Shown: positions 1 through 6,597 of the stretch, piece by piece | How the letters are laid out: every line of letters begins with the position of its first letter | How positions within the stretch are numbered: the first letter of the stretch is position 1 | NCBI GenBank assembly: GCA_029974875.1 | Contig: JARKQP010000879.1 | Span: forward strand, 1-7,885 | Direction of reading: 5' to 3' | Length of the DNA stretch: 7,885 nt | Source of the DNA: Mobilitalea sp. | GTDB taxonomy: Bacteria; Bacillota_A; Clostridia; Lachnospirales; Lachnospiraceae | Position numbers and translations under genes: made by a program | The notes under the pieces: generated by a model | What the model was told of the DNA's origin: nothing | Database searches by the model: none | Seen by the model: the letters and a program-made list of their open reading frames with translations, nothing else

Positions 1-312
1 AATTATATAAGTCGCAATATCTTCTCGAAAATTTATCTCGAAGATATCGCGGCTTATGTAAAGGTTCATCCAAATTATTTATCCCACTTCTTTTCAAAGC
101 ATGAGGATATTACATTGCATGACTATATTATGCGTGAAAAAATGCAGATTGCCTGTAACCTGCTCAGATACTCTGATCACTCCATTGCTGAAATCTCGCA
201 GTATATCAGCATACCTTCCCAGAGTAATTTTACAGCAGTGTTCAAAAAATGGATTGGAACTACTCCACAAAAATATCGGAATGATAATCTATACTCGGAG
301 TATCGCAAATAA
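1..312 (+). CDS. AraC-family transcriptional regulator, C-terminal part (5' end outside window)
   Basis: The frame is open from base 1 to the TAA at 310-312, giving 103 visible residues with the start beyond the left edge. The visible part is the AraC/XylS double helix-turn-helix domain. The first HTH is around residues 16-40 (IYLEDIAAYVKVHPNYLSHF). The second lies around residues 62-95, with the family signature SIAEISQYISI followed by QSNFTAVFKKWIGTTPQKYR. The F-x-x-x-F-K-K-x-x-G-x-[ST]-P-x-x-[YF]-R ending is the classic AraC C-terminal pattern. Such proteins usually bind promoters of sugar-use genes and respond to a ligand through an N-terminal domain not seen here. The gene converges with the GH94 gene, with 16 bp between the two stop codons, so it does not share a promoter region with it. 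A regulatory link to GH94 is plausible but not shown. Short ATG or TTG starts at 101 or 115 are internal and not real starts. Confidence 0.93.
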   Translation, partial: NYISRNIFSKIYLEDIAAYVKVHPNYLSHFFSKHEDITLHDYIMREKMQIACNLLRYSDHSIAEISQYISIPSQSNFTAVFKKWIGTTPQKYRNDNLYSEYRK

Positions 313-328
313 TAGTATTACACCTCTT

Positions 329-2740
329 CTATCCTAATTCAATCGTCACATTTAAGCATTCTTTTCCACTAACCATCTCTGGTGTAATAATAGTTCCGTT
401 TATCACAGCACCGTCAATCAACATACTCTTCACGCCATGCTGCACGCCATTCGGATTATTCACTTGAATTTGGATATTGCAACCTCTGTAAATTCTTAAT
501 ACAGAGTATTCCTTCCAATCAGCCGGAATCGTCGGGTCTATCAAAAGTCCTTTCATCGTAGGTCTTACTCCAAGAATATACTGTGTTGCAACTACATCCA
601 TCCATGCAGCGGTTCCTGTTACTTGTGATACGCACGCTTGACCAAAATTCTCATTATCCGGTCCAAGCATCGTGCTGGAATATGCATAGGGTTCTCCACG
701 GTAAGCTTCAACACCAATTTTTTTAATTACTTCATTTGGAATAAGCTGCTTGTAATAATTCCATGCAATATCCCCTCTTCCAAGCAAAGCCTCTGCCATA
801 ATTGCCCAGCAGTTTGCCTGACAGAATATACCGCCGTTTTCTGAATATCCCGCTGGTAAGTTGTTTGCCTTTTCGGGTGGAAGTCCAGGAGTATTAATCA
901 GCAATCCCATTCCGGTATCCATCTGTTCCCTGACAGAGTTCATAGCCTGAATGTTCTTTTCTCTTTCTCCACTACCGGAAATAATCATCCAGCTTTGCGT
1001 GTTTACCCATATTTTGGCGTAATCAGAATCTTTGCTGCCGAACGGTTTTCCTTCGTCATCTATTCCTCTAAGGTACCATTCGCCATCCCAACAATATTTC
1101 TCAAGAGCTTCTTCTTGCTTCTTGACAAGTCCTGCGAAACGCTCTACTGACTCTGTATCGCCTCGCAACTCAGCCAATTCTGAAAGCTGCTTCAACGCAT
1201 AGATATGTTGCTGTGATACAAATACAGATTCGCCTTTTCCTTTTCTACCGAATGGTCCCACATGGTCATTCCAATCGCTGAACAGAATCAGTGGCAATCC
1301 ATGCTCTCCAATATGATTCTCTGTGAACTCGATGCCTCGCATCAGATGTTCCCAAATAGATGCTGGTGCCACCGGTGTCTTTAAATCTTCTCCCAAGAAA
1401 GGAAGCTCTTCCTTCAAAAATTCTATGTCCCCGGATTCCGCTGCAATAGCATAAGCCAGATATACAAGCCAGATATGGTCATCGGAGCGGGTCAACTCTT
1501 GCGGCAGTTTATTATCCTCCGGCCAGCAGGTATGAACAGCATGTCCATCCTCATGCTGCTGCGTACAAAGATAACGAAGCATTTCTTTTGCCCATTCAGG
1601 CTTTCTATAAGCCTGTGCCAGCATATCCTGCGCACTATCTCTAAATCCCACTCCACGGATTCCGGACGCTGACGAACTGATAGAACGGGAATAACGTGCT
1701 GTAACTACACTTTGCATTGGATTCCATGTGTTAATCTGTCTCTTTGCGTCCTCATCCGGAATTTCACACTGATATATAGAAAGATGTTTTTCCCACCAAT
1801 CCATATTCTTCTGGAACTGTTCCTCTACTGCACCTTCTGCCTTAAGTCGTTCTAACGTACTGACTGTTTTTTCTCTTGCACCTGCGTAATCTTTTAAAGC
1901 TCCAGGTGTAACACCAAGGAAATAATTTATCTGCTTTTCTTCCTTCGCCTCAAGTGTCACATGCGAATGGAGCGCACCACATGGTTCACCACCAACCACA
2001 TTTGAGTTGCTAAGTTTTCCGTTCTCAACCCCAACCGGATTTCTCTCATCCCGATAATTACCGCAGAACAAATCACGATTACAGCAAAAGGAATCACACT
2101 TTTCACTGGAAGAAAAATATACAACAGGTGCTTTCTCTACATCCACCTGCATCCATGAAGTATACAAATACATGATTGCGTTTAATTCTTCGTCACACTT
2201 GTTTTCTACATTCCACTTCAGATAATATCCAAGTTTCACTTCATTTTCAAAGGCAAGCTGCGAAAATTCCGTGTAAGCAAATACATCACATTCCATTTGC
2301 TCACCTTTTAAGTTTTCAAGCTTTAAGCTCCAGATAAGCGTATCACTATCCAATGCCATGAATAATGTAAGTGCAGCTTTCAGTCCATCTTTTTCCGCCA
2401 CAAATTCAGAATAACCCGTGGAATGGGATGCCTGCCAATGATCAAGCTCTGTATCACATGGCCGGAAAGTCGGTGACCACACTGTCCCATCCTGCATCCT
2501 AATATAAATATAAAATCCCGGACTATCGATCGGCAGATTATAAAAACGGTATCTGGTTACTCGATAGTTTTGCGTTGTGCGCCACCAGCACATTCCGCCG
2601 CCGGCCTGTGATACAAAGGCGTGCATTTTTCCGTTTGATAAGTAGTTAATCCATGGAGCTGGCAGGTCATGCCTTGAAAAAGTAATCTTTCGCTCCTTAT
2701 CTTTAAATTCATATGGTAAATTTAATTTATTTTCTGACAT
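329..2740 (-). CDS. GH94 glycoside phosphorylase (cellobiose/chitobiose phosphorylase-like)
   Basis: This is a complete 803-residue protein, the usual length for GH94 disaccharide phosphorylases (about 800-820). These enzymes split a beta-glycoside with inorganic phosphate to give alpha-sugar 1-phosphate plus free sugar, saving ATP. There is no signal peptide, so it acts in the cytoplasm on imported sugar. N-terminal family hallmarks are PAPWINYLSNG (about 28-38), followed by an aromatic-rich segment and FYIYIRMQDGTVWSPT. The catalytic (alpha/alpha)6 domain shows GFRDSAQDML, TRSDDHIWLV and SDWNDHVG. The second Asp of DWND is residue 492, nearly the same number as the reported general acid in Vibrio chitobiose phosphorylase (D492) and Cellvibrio cellobiose phosphorylase (D490). 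T708-G709 in VTGTAAW match the phosphate-binding Thr-Gly of the family. The C-terminal NPNGVQHGVKSMLIDG is typical too. The substrate (cellobiose, laminaribiose, chitobiose or other) cannot be fixed by eye. The start is supported by AAGGAGG 8 bases upstream of the ATG. No transporter is adjacent. Confidence 0.95.
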   Translation of the reverse strand: MSENKLNLPYEFKDKERKITFSRHDLPAPWINYLSNGKMHAFVSQAGGGMCWWRTTQNYRVTRYRFYNLPIDSPGFYIYIRMQDGTVWSPTFRPCDTELDHWQASHSTGYSEFVAEKDGLKAALTLFMALDSDTLIWSLKLENLKGEQMECDVFAYTEFSQLAFENEVKLGYYLKWNVENKCDEELNAIMYLYTSWMQVDVEKAPVVYFSSSEKCDSFCCNRDLFCGNYRDERNPVGVENGKLSNSNVVGGEPCGALHSHVTLEAKEEKQINYFLGVTPGALKDYAGAREKTVSTLERLKAEGAVEEQFQKNMDWWEKHLSIYQCEIPDEDAKRQINTWNPMQSVVTARYSRSISSSASGIRGVGFRDSAQDMLAQAYRKPEWAKEMLRYLCTQQHEDGHAVHTCWPEDNKLPQELTRSDDHIWLVYLAYAIAAESGDIEFLKEELPFLGEDLKTPVAPASIWEHLMRGIEFTENHIGEHGLPLILFSDWNDHVGPFGRKGKGESVFVSQQHIYALKQLSELAELRGDTESVERFAGLVKKQEEALEKYCWDGEWYLRGIDDEGKPFGSKDSDYAKIWVNTQSWMIISGSGEREKNIQAMNSVREQMDTGMGLLINTPGLPPEKANNLPAGYSENGGIFCQANCWAIMAEALLGRGDIAWNYYKQLIPNEVIKKIGVEAYRGEPYAYSSTMLGPDNENFGQACVSQVTGTAAWMDVVATQYILGVRPTMKGLLIDPTIPADWKEYSVLRIYRGCNIQIQVNNPNGVQHGVKSMLIDGAVINGTIITPEMVSGKECLNVTIELG

Positions 2741-3125
2741 TTGTATTCCTCCTTTATCTTATCCCATTCTCTTGTCTGCTTTTTATTTGAAACCTAATTT
2801 TCTACCAATCTGGATGCTTATTTTCCTTTTCTTTTATCTTTGTCATTTTCTGTTTCCCCATCTGTTTCATAATTGATTTCTTTTCCATTTTGTTGTTTTG
2901 CGTTAAACAGTTATCTCAAACGTATGTATTATAAATTGAATTATATAGTGATATAGTTCCTTGGTATATCCTAAACTTCATCTTTTTTGTGAAATATTAA
3001 TTTTGCAGATGAAAGAACAATAGAAAGAGCCATCCGTTTGCGTTCTCTTTATCGCTGATTAATGATTGCGAGCTCAGTATTCGAGCAAACGATTTACCGA
3101 AATACCTTATTCTAACTGCAAAACA
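2741..3125. other. Intergenic region: leader of the GH94 gene, no gene seen
   Basis: This is 385 bp of A+T-rich DNA between the GH94 start and the terminator of the defence operon. On the GH94 sense strand the last 150 bases before the gene are very purine-rich, ending in the strong AAGGAGG site. Two TATAAT hexamers occur on the minus strand (2928-2933 and 2940-2945), but neither has a recognisable -35 box at 16-18 bp. This would fit an activator-dependent promoter but proves nothing. TTTTGCAG (3001-3008) and CTGCAAAA (3116-3123) form an 8-bp inverted repeat around the segment next to the terminator. I recognise no RNA gene, riboswitch or operator. A 28-codon lysine-rich reading frame (2802-2888, minus) has no ribosome binding site and is not called. 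Confidence 0.5.
2928..2933 (-). promoter_or_regulatory. Candidate -10 box for the GH94 gene
   Basis: A perfect TATAAT is present on the minus strand about 190 bp upstream of the GH94 start codon, with a second one at 2940-2945. No matching -35 box is found at the right distance from either. In such A+T-rich DNA a lone TATAAT can arise by chance, so this is only a candidate. A weak or missing -35 would fit control by an activator such as an AraC-type protein (inference). Confidence 0.25.
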
Positions 3126-3174
3126 GAGGCTGATAAAACATGACGGAATCACGTTTTATCAGCCTCCCCTTTTT
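3126..3174 (-). terminator. Hairpin terminator of the rloAB-like operon, possibly bidirectional
   Basis: GAGGCTGATAAAAC (3126-3139) and its exact reverse complement (3153-3166) form a 14-bp stem around a 13-nt loop. The stem begins 20 bp after the stop codon of the RloB-family gene on the minus strand, where it should end that operon. In the minus direction it is followed by TGTTTTGC, a short T tract. In the plus direction it is followed by CCCTTTTT, a better T tract. It may therefore work in both directions, insulating the defence operon from the GH94 leader. Confidence 0.85.
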
Positions 3175-3186
3175 CATCCCTAAAGT

Positions 3187-3840
3187 TTATAGCAATTTAC
3201 ACTCACTTAAAATCTTCTCAATGATTTCCCAAATGGAGAGTGACGGATTTTCCTTATAATATTTGTATCCTTTATATTGCTGTAGAACAAAGCCCGATTC
3301 TGCATTTCGCTGCATTATCAACTTTGACCGCCTAACAGCATCACAGACCTGCATTAGTGTTAGCTTTTCAAGAATACGCTTGAAATTTCCTTCCTGTTTA
3401 TATTGATCAAGGTTTTCAAAATTTTCGCCGTAAGCTTTATTAAGTGGTATAAGGTATTGGCTACGATGAACCAGCGAACCGTTGCAGTCAGCTTTGTGCA
3501 AAATCATCCAAAGCTCAAACGTGAAATTGCTATATCCGAGGCGATATGCGATGCTTTTCCCTACATTTTGCGCCATTTTCATGCGGTCTAATGTCGTTTG
3601 GAACTGTCTCACATGGACATCTTTTTCGCTTTCTCTATCAAAGATATGGGTGATTTCCGTTTTTCCTAAGATCGTAAGACCTTTTGCACGAGCCAATGGG
3701 TCTTTTTGGATTTTGCTATCCAGTTTTACAGTGTATTCTGCAGCCGGATTTGCGTTGATTACGCCTTGGAGCCAGTCCAAGTACCACTTCTCAGTTTCGC
3801 CCTCAACAGAAAAGTAGTAGGTTCTATTTTCTTTACGCAT
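3187..3840 (-). CDS. rloB: RloB-family protein (putative nuclease partner of AAA ATPase; AbiLii-like)
   Basis: This 217-residue protein matches the RloB family (Pfam RloB). The N-terminal VEGETEKWYL (residues 12-21) has a conserved Glu (E13) on a beta strand, as in Toprim folds (compare VEGxTEK in OLD-family nucleases). IFDRE (66-70) supplies the D-x-E/D-x-D-type acidic motif. SNFTFELWMILH (104-115) is the RloB hallmark found as SNPxFExWxLLH in relatives. The C-terminus has KENPSLSIWEIIE. A Toprim-like, metal-dependent nuclease role is inferred from these motifs; I see no signal peptide or membrane segment. The gene starts 3 bp after the stop of the ATPase gene, with GAGGTG as the binding site overlapping that gene's last codons, so the pair is probably translationally coupled and works as a two-part system. 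RloA/RloB were first named as genes linked to type I restriction loci, and the lactococcal AbiL system pairs the same two families. No restriction genes are in view. Confidence 0.85.
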   Translation of the reverse strand: MRKENRTYYFSVEGETEKWYLDWLQGVINANPAAEYTVKLDSKIQKDPLARAKGLTILGKTEITHIFDRESEKDVHVRQFQTTLDRMKMAQNVGKSIAYRLGYSNFTFELWMILHKADCNGSLVHRSQYLIPLNKAYGENFENLDQYKQEGNFKRILEKLTLMQVCDAVRRSKLIMQRNAESGFVLQQYKGYKYYKENPSLSIWEIIEKILSECKLL

Positions 3841-3843
3841 AGT

Positions 3844-5166
3844 CTACACCTCTTTTCTGTGAGACAGCAATCCCTCAAAAATAGGTGTAAAATCAATGTC
3901 TTTAATCGCACCATACCGGTCAATGAAGTAATTTTTCATGTAATCCTCATTTTTACGGACACCGGATTTTCCGGAGGTGCCAAAGTCAGAGAGGGAATAA
4001 TGAGTGCTGCAATGCGTATCATCATCGCGTTCAACAAATTTAATTTCATCACGCCTGTAAAGGTTTGCATTCAAAAAGATAGGATTGTGCGTATTGAAAA
4101 TCAGTTGAGCACGATGCACGTTAATTTCATCGTTGTGAAAAATATTGATGATGTTCATTAATGCCATAGGGTGAATGGACGCATCAAATTCGTCCACTAC
4201 CAAGGTTCCACCATTCATCAGCACGTTGACCACCAAGGGGAATATATTGACAAATCGGATGGTGCCATAAGATTCGAACAACTCCGCTGAAAGGGCAGTT
4301 CCCTTTTTAGTGTCCTTGAAAATGGAGCAGAGCTTGGCTTCATTGCTGTCGCCCTCCACAATGTAGCCAAGGGCGTTGGAACTGATTCCAAAATAGGTTG
4401 CGGCTTCATTTAACGTCTTTTCTACATAGACCGATTTCTTCTTTGGATCACTGAATTTGCGAATCAAATGCATTGCGTCGGCTCGGTAGATGACCACAAA
4501 TTTATTGTCGAGCCAGTCGCTGATCAGGGATACCAATTTGGCACTAAACATGGTTTTAAAGCCGTTCATTAAGAACAGCTCCTCATCGTTTAAATTCCCT
4601 TTGGCCAAGGCAATTGCACCCTCTGCGTTTTGCTCGAAGGCATTAACAGACAAATCATGGATTGCGTCAAGATGATCAAATTCCAGCCCACCATTGCGCA
4701 AAAAAATCATATCGCCATTTAGCGCAAGGTGTTCCGATAAAATTCTGCGCGGATGTTCTACCTCTAAAAACTCGCCCAAGTCAGCGGAAAAAGAATATTC
4801 CACGAGAAAACCATCGGCAGTAAATTTAATTGCAAAGGATACCGGCTGATTGCTTCCTTTAGAGTTGTTTGGAATTAACTCCAATGCACTTGCGGCGGCA
4901 TTTGGATCTATCTTATCATCATCATTGCGAATGTTTCCCCTAAGCACAATAGACTTGAAGGTATCCATAGCACCAATGATATTCGTCTTACCGGACGCAT
5001 TTGAGCCATAGATGACCGCCGAACATAGCCCCTTGAGAGTTTTCTTTTTGATCGTTTCCTGCAGAACGCTGTAATCCAGCCCCTTTTGTTTTGGTGCAGG
5101 AGTCATTGAAAATACTAATTCATCCTGAAACGACTTATAATTTGTTGTTCTAAATTCCAGCAGCAT
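3844..5166 (-). CDS. rloA: AAA_21 / ABC-type ATPase (RloA-like; AbiLi-like) of a phage-defence pair
   Basis: This is a 440-residue ATPase of the SMC/ABC-like AAA_21 group. The N-terminus LLEFRTTNYKSF is the usual first strand of this family. Walker A is GSNASGKT at 54-61 (catalytic Lys 60). An SYGT signature-like motif is at 299-302. Walker B with its glutamate is TLVVDEFDASIHP (D325, E326). The switch histidine is in NTHNP (H360). The region between Walker A and the signature (about 75-290) holds the family-specific insert. The C-terminus has VRKNEDYMKNYFIDRYGAI, typical of RloA-type ATPases. I place the start at the ATG at 5166 because GGAGGTG lies 5-8 bases before it. The longer frame begins with a TTG at 5187 and would have to read through this binding site as GGEY. 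Directly downstream is the RloB-family gene. By analogy with AbiL and OLD-like pairs, the ATPase likely senses phage infection and controls the RloB effector (inference). Confidence 0.88.
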   Translation of the reverse strand: MLLEFRTTNYKSFQDELVFSMTPAPKQKGLDYSVLQETIKKKTLKGLCSAVIYGSNASGKTNIIGAMDTFKSIVLRGNIRNDDDKIDPNAAASALELIPNNSKGSNQPVSFAIKFTADGFLVEYSFSADLGEFLEVEHPRRILSEHLALNGDMIFLRNGGLEFDHLDAIHDLSVNAFEQNAEGAIALAKGNLNDEELFLMNGFKTMFSAKLVSLISDWLDNKFVVIYRADAMHLIRKFSDPKKKSVYVEKTLNEAATYFGISSNALGYIVEGDSNEAKLCSIFKDTKKGTALSAELFESYGTIRFVNIFPLVVNVLMNGGTLVVDEFDASIHPMALMNIINIFHNDEINVHRAQLIFNTHNPIFLNANLYRRDEIKFVERDDDTHCSTHYSLSDFGTSGKSGVRKNEDYMKNYFIDRYGAIKDIDFTPIFEGLLSHRKEV

Positions 5167-5171
5167 ATATT

Positions 5172-5178
5172 CACCTCC
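5172..5178 (-). promoter_or_regulatory. Ribosome binding site that fixes the start of the ATPase gene
   Basis: GGAGGTG sits 5 bases upstream of the ATG at 5164-5166 on the minus strand. This site lies inside the extended frame that opens with TTG at 5187, which has no binding site of its own. The ATG start is therefore preferred, removing seven residues. Confidence 0.85.
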
Positions 5179-5210
5179 ATTTTGCAATTTCTATGCAAAA
5201 TTATATTTAT

Positions 5211-5240
5211 ATTATATGCTATATACTGCCCATAAGTCAA
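5211..5240 (-). promoter_or_regulatory. Sigma-A-type promoter of the rloAB-like operon
   Basis: On the minus strand TTGACT (5235-5240) and a perfect TATAAT (5211-5216) are separated by 18 bp. The -10 box lies about 45 bp upstream of the ATPase ATG. This is the best promoter match in the window and gives the defence pair its own constitutive-looking transcription start, independent of the esterase gene upstream. I see no operator-like palindrome overlapping it. Confidence 0.75.
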
Positions 5241-5337
5241 TGACGCTATTCATTTTGTATTTCCTTTGCAAAACAATCAAATTGCAAATAGCTTTCAGCT
5301 ACAATAGAATGCGAGATGAGGCATCCACTTTACAATA

Positions 5338-5412
5338 TTATTGTTTGCAGTTGATAAATCTGCTTTTATTTAGAACTGCCTCTATCTCTGCCTCTGTCAT
5401 TTTACGTCCCAT
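5338..5412 (-). pseudogene. Possible cut-off small gene after the esterase (24 codons)
   Basis: Starting 29 bp after the esterase stop there is an ATG preceded by TTGGAG about 10 bases upstream. It opens a 24-residue frame beginning MGRKMTEAEIEAVLNKSRF. The acidic, helix-forming sequence looks like the N-terminus of a real protein, but the frame closes at a TAA at 5338-5340 and I recognise no continuation in the other frames. It may be the 5' stub of an operon gene truncated when DNA next to it was replaced, or just chance. I cannot name a family. Confidence 0.3.
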
Positions 5413-5441
5413 AAAATATTTACTCCAATATAATCAAGCTA

Positions 5442-6353
5442 TTATGCCAAGCTGGCCTTCAGCTCCCGTATCAGGTACTGCTCGCATTCCCTCGCGTATG
5501 CTGCCTGTTCCGGAGTCTGCCTGGGATCTCCCTGCGTATAATCCGGCCTGTTTACCTCTAAGAAACCATGCTCCGCTTTGGTAAACTCCTTCACCTTTAC
5601 AGCTACCCCAAGGTCAACCAGCCTCTTTGCATAAGATATACCCTGCTGTCGCAGGTCATCCTGCCCACAGATAATAAAGATTGCAGGTGCTATACCCAAC
5701 AACTCATCATCTGCTGCCCTAAGCGGTGACAGATAGGCGGATTCCCATCCCCCTTCCGGAAAAAGGATCTTACGCAGCATATTCATTAGTTCCAGGGAGG
5801 TATCCCCAAGATCAGCTGCTGGATATACCAACATCTGGCAAGCAAGCTCTATTTTCTCCTCTTTTAAAATAAGTGCAGCTCCAGTCGCAAGATGGGCACC
5901 GGCGCTATGTCCACCCACTGCCATCCGGGAGGGATCAATTCCATAATCCTGAGCATGCTCCCTAAAATATTTCACTGTGTCTGCCACCTCATATAAGGCA
6001 TAGGGAAGAGGATATACATCCGCCTTTTTATAATTTACGTTAACTATCACAGCCGGGATCTCATCGGATAGAAGCTGGCAAAAGGATTCCAGCAAAACCG
6101 CATCTCCTCCAATCCATGCACCTCCATGCATATGAAAAAGAACGGGCAATGGCTTCCCATCCGCCAGTTTGGAGGGCCGGTACAAAATAGTACTTACCGG
6201 TTCTTTCCCTTCACGGGGCACCTCAAAACGCTCTCCTATTGTTGCCTGTGCAGCCCATGCCTTACGCTGTGCAATCAGCAGCTCCTGCTGTGCCTTCATC
6301 CCTTGGGCTACCTGATCCTGATCATTCTCTGGTATTCCTGTTGTCTGCGTCAT
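5442..6353 (-). CDS. HSL-family alpha/beta-hydrolase, carboxylesterase/lipase-like (Abhydrolase_3)
   Basis: This 303-residue protein is a complete member of the hormone-sensitive-lipase group of alpha/beta hydrolases, of the usual length (about 300-320). The oxyanion-hole motif is HGGAW at 76-80, and the nucleophile is Ser150 in GHSAG (148-152). The catalytic Asp is most likely D232 in CGQDDL, and the catalytic His is H262 in AEHGF. There is no signal peptide, so the enzyme is cytoplasmic. It should hydrolyse short-chain esters, and next to a rhamnosidase it may remove acyl groups from imported plant glycosides or oligosaccharides (inference from context). The ATG at 6353 follows a moderate AGAGGATGAG purine stretch about 8-14 bases upstream. 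The first 35 residues are helical and glutamine-rich, like the cap region of this family. The 166-bp inverted-repeat element ends only 30 bp upstream of the start codon, so any promoter must overlap that element, or the gene is read from the rhamnosidase side. Confidence 0.92.
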   Translation of the reverse strand: MTQTTGIPENDQDQVAQGMKAQQELLIAQRKAWAAQATIGERFEVPREGKEPVSTILYRPSKLADGKPLPVLFHMHGGAWIGGDAVLLESFCQLLSDEIPAVIVNVNYKKADVYPLPYALYEVADTVKYFREHAQDYGIDPSRMAVGGHSAGAHLATGAALILKEEKIELACQMLVYPAADLGDTSLELMNMLRKILFPEGGWESAYLSPLRAADDELLGIAPAIFIICGQDDLRQQGISYAKRLVDLGVAVKVKEFTKAEHGFLEVNRPDYTQGDPRQTPEQAAYARECEQYLIRELKASLA

Positions 6354-6383
6354 CTTAACTCATCCTCTCTCTTATATAATTTC

Positions 6384-6549
6384 TAGGCAATTGCGAAACT
6401 CATAAACTAACGCTATTTTTCATACAATTGGTGCAGGTTCCTGAGCGGAATTTAGCCGTGCCCATTTGGGCACTTTACAGCATGGAGCGAAGGAATTTGC
6501 ACCAATTGTATGAAAAATTTCACTAACTATATCATTTCGCAATTGCCTA
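6384..6549. repeat. 166-bp nested inverted-repeat element (MITE-like, or structured RNA)
   Basis: Two sets of perfect inverted repeats are nested around a central hairpin. The outer arms are 15 bp (6384-6398 and 6535-6549, TAGGCAATTGCGAAA and its complement). The inner arms are 21 bp (6415-6435 and 6498-6518). They extend, with two G-U pairs on the plus strand, to a 28-bp stem (6415-6442 with 6491-6518). At the centre GTGCCCA-TT-TGGGCAC (6458-6473) makes a 7-bp hairpin with a 2-nt loop. The two spacers between outer and inner arms are both exactly 16 nt but do not pair. The arms end in TA on both sides, which would fit a TA target duplication as used by IS630/mariner-type elements. No protein is encoded. 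A non-autonomous transposable element is my first choice; a structured RNA or a transcription/processing signal is the alternative. Confidence 0.75.
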
Positions 6550-6597
6550 ATATGTTTTCTTACACACCTCATACTCTACACAATCTAAATTTATAAA

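Noticed and set aside
2802..2888. 28-codon lysine-rich frame on the minus strand in the GH94 leader (MEKKSIMKQMGK...HPDW).
   Set aside because: It has no ribosome binding site, an A-rich low-complexity composition, and an in-frame stop shortly upstream. It is easily explained by a purine-rich untranslated leader.
3005..3125. Plus-strand peptide pieces DERTIERAIRLRSLYR and LINDCELSIRAND that faintly recall an HTH helix or an RNA polymerase alpha-CTD motif.
   Set aside because: They lie in two different frames, are under 20 residues each, and the similarity stops at once. I could not support any family.
3706..4161. 151-codon plus-strand frame across the rloB/rloA junction.
   Set aside because: It lies opposite two well-supported genes, has no ribosome binding site or family resemblance, and its sequence is what antisense frames look like.
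5167..5187. Seven-residue N-terminal extension of the ATPase from a TTG start.
   Set aside because: The extension is encoded by the GGAGGTG ribosome binding site of the ATG at 5166 and has no binding site of its own.
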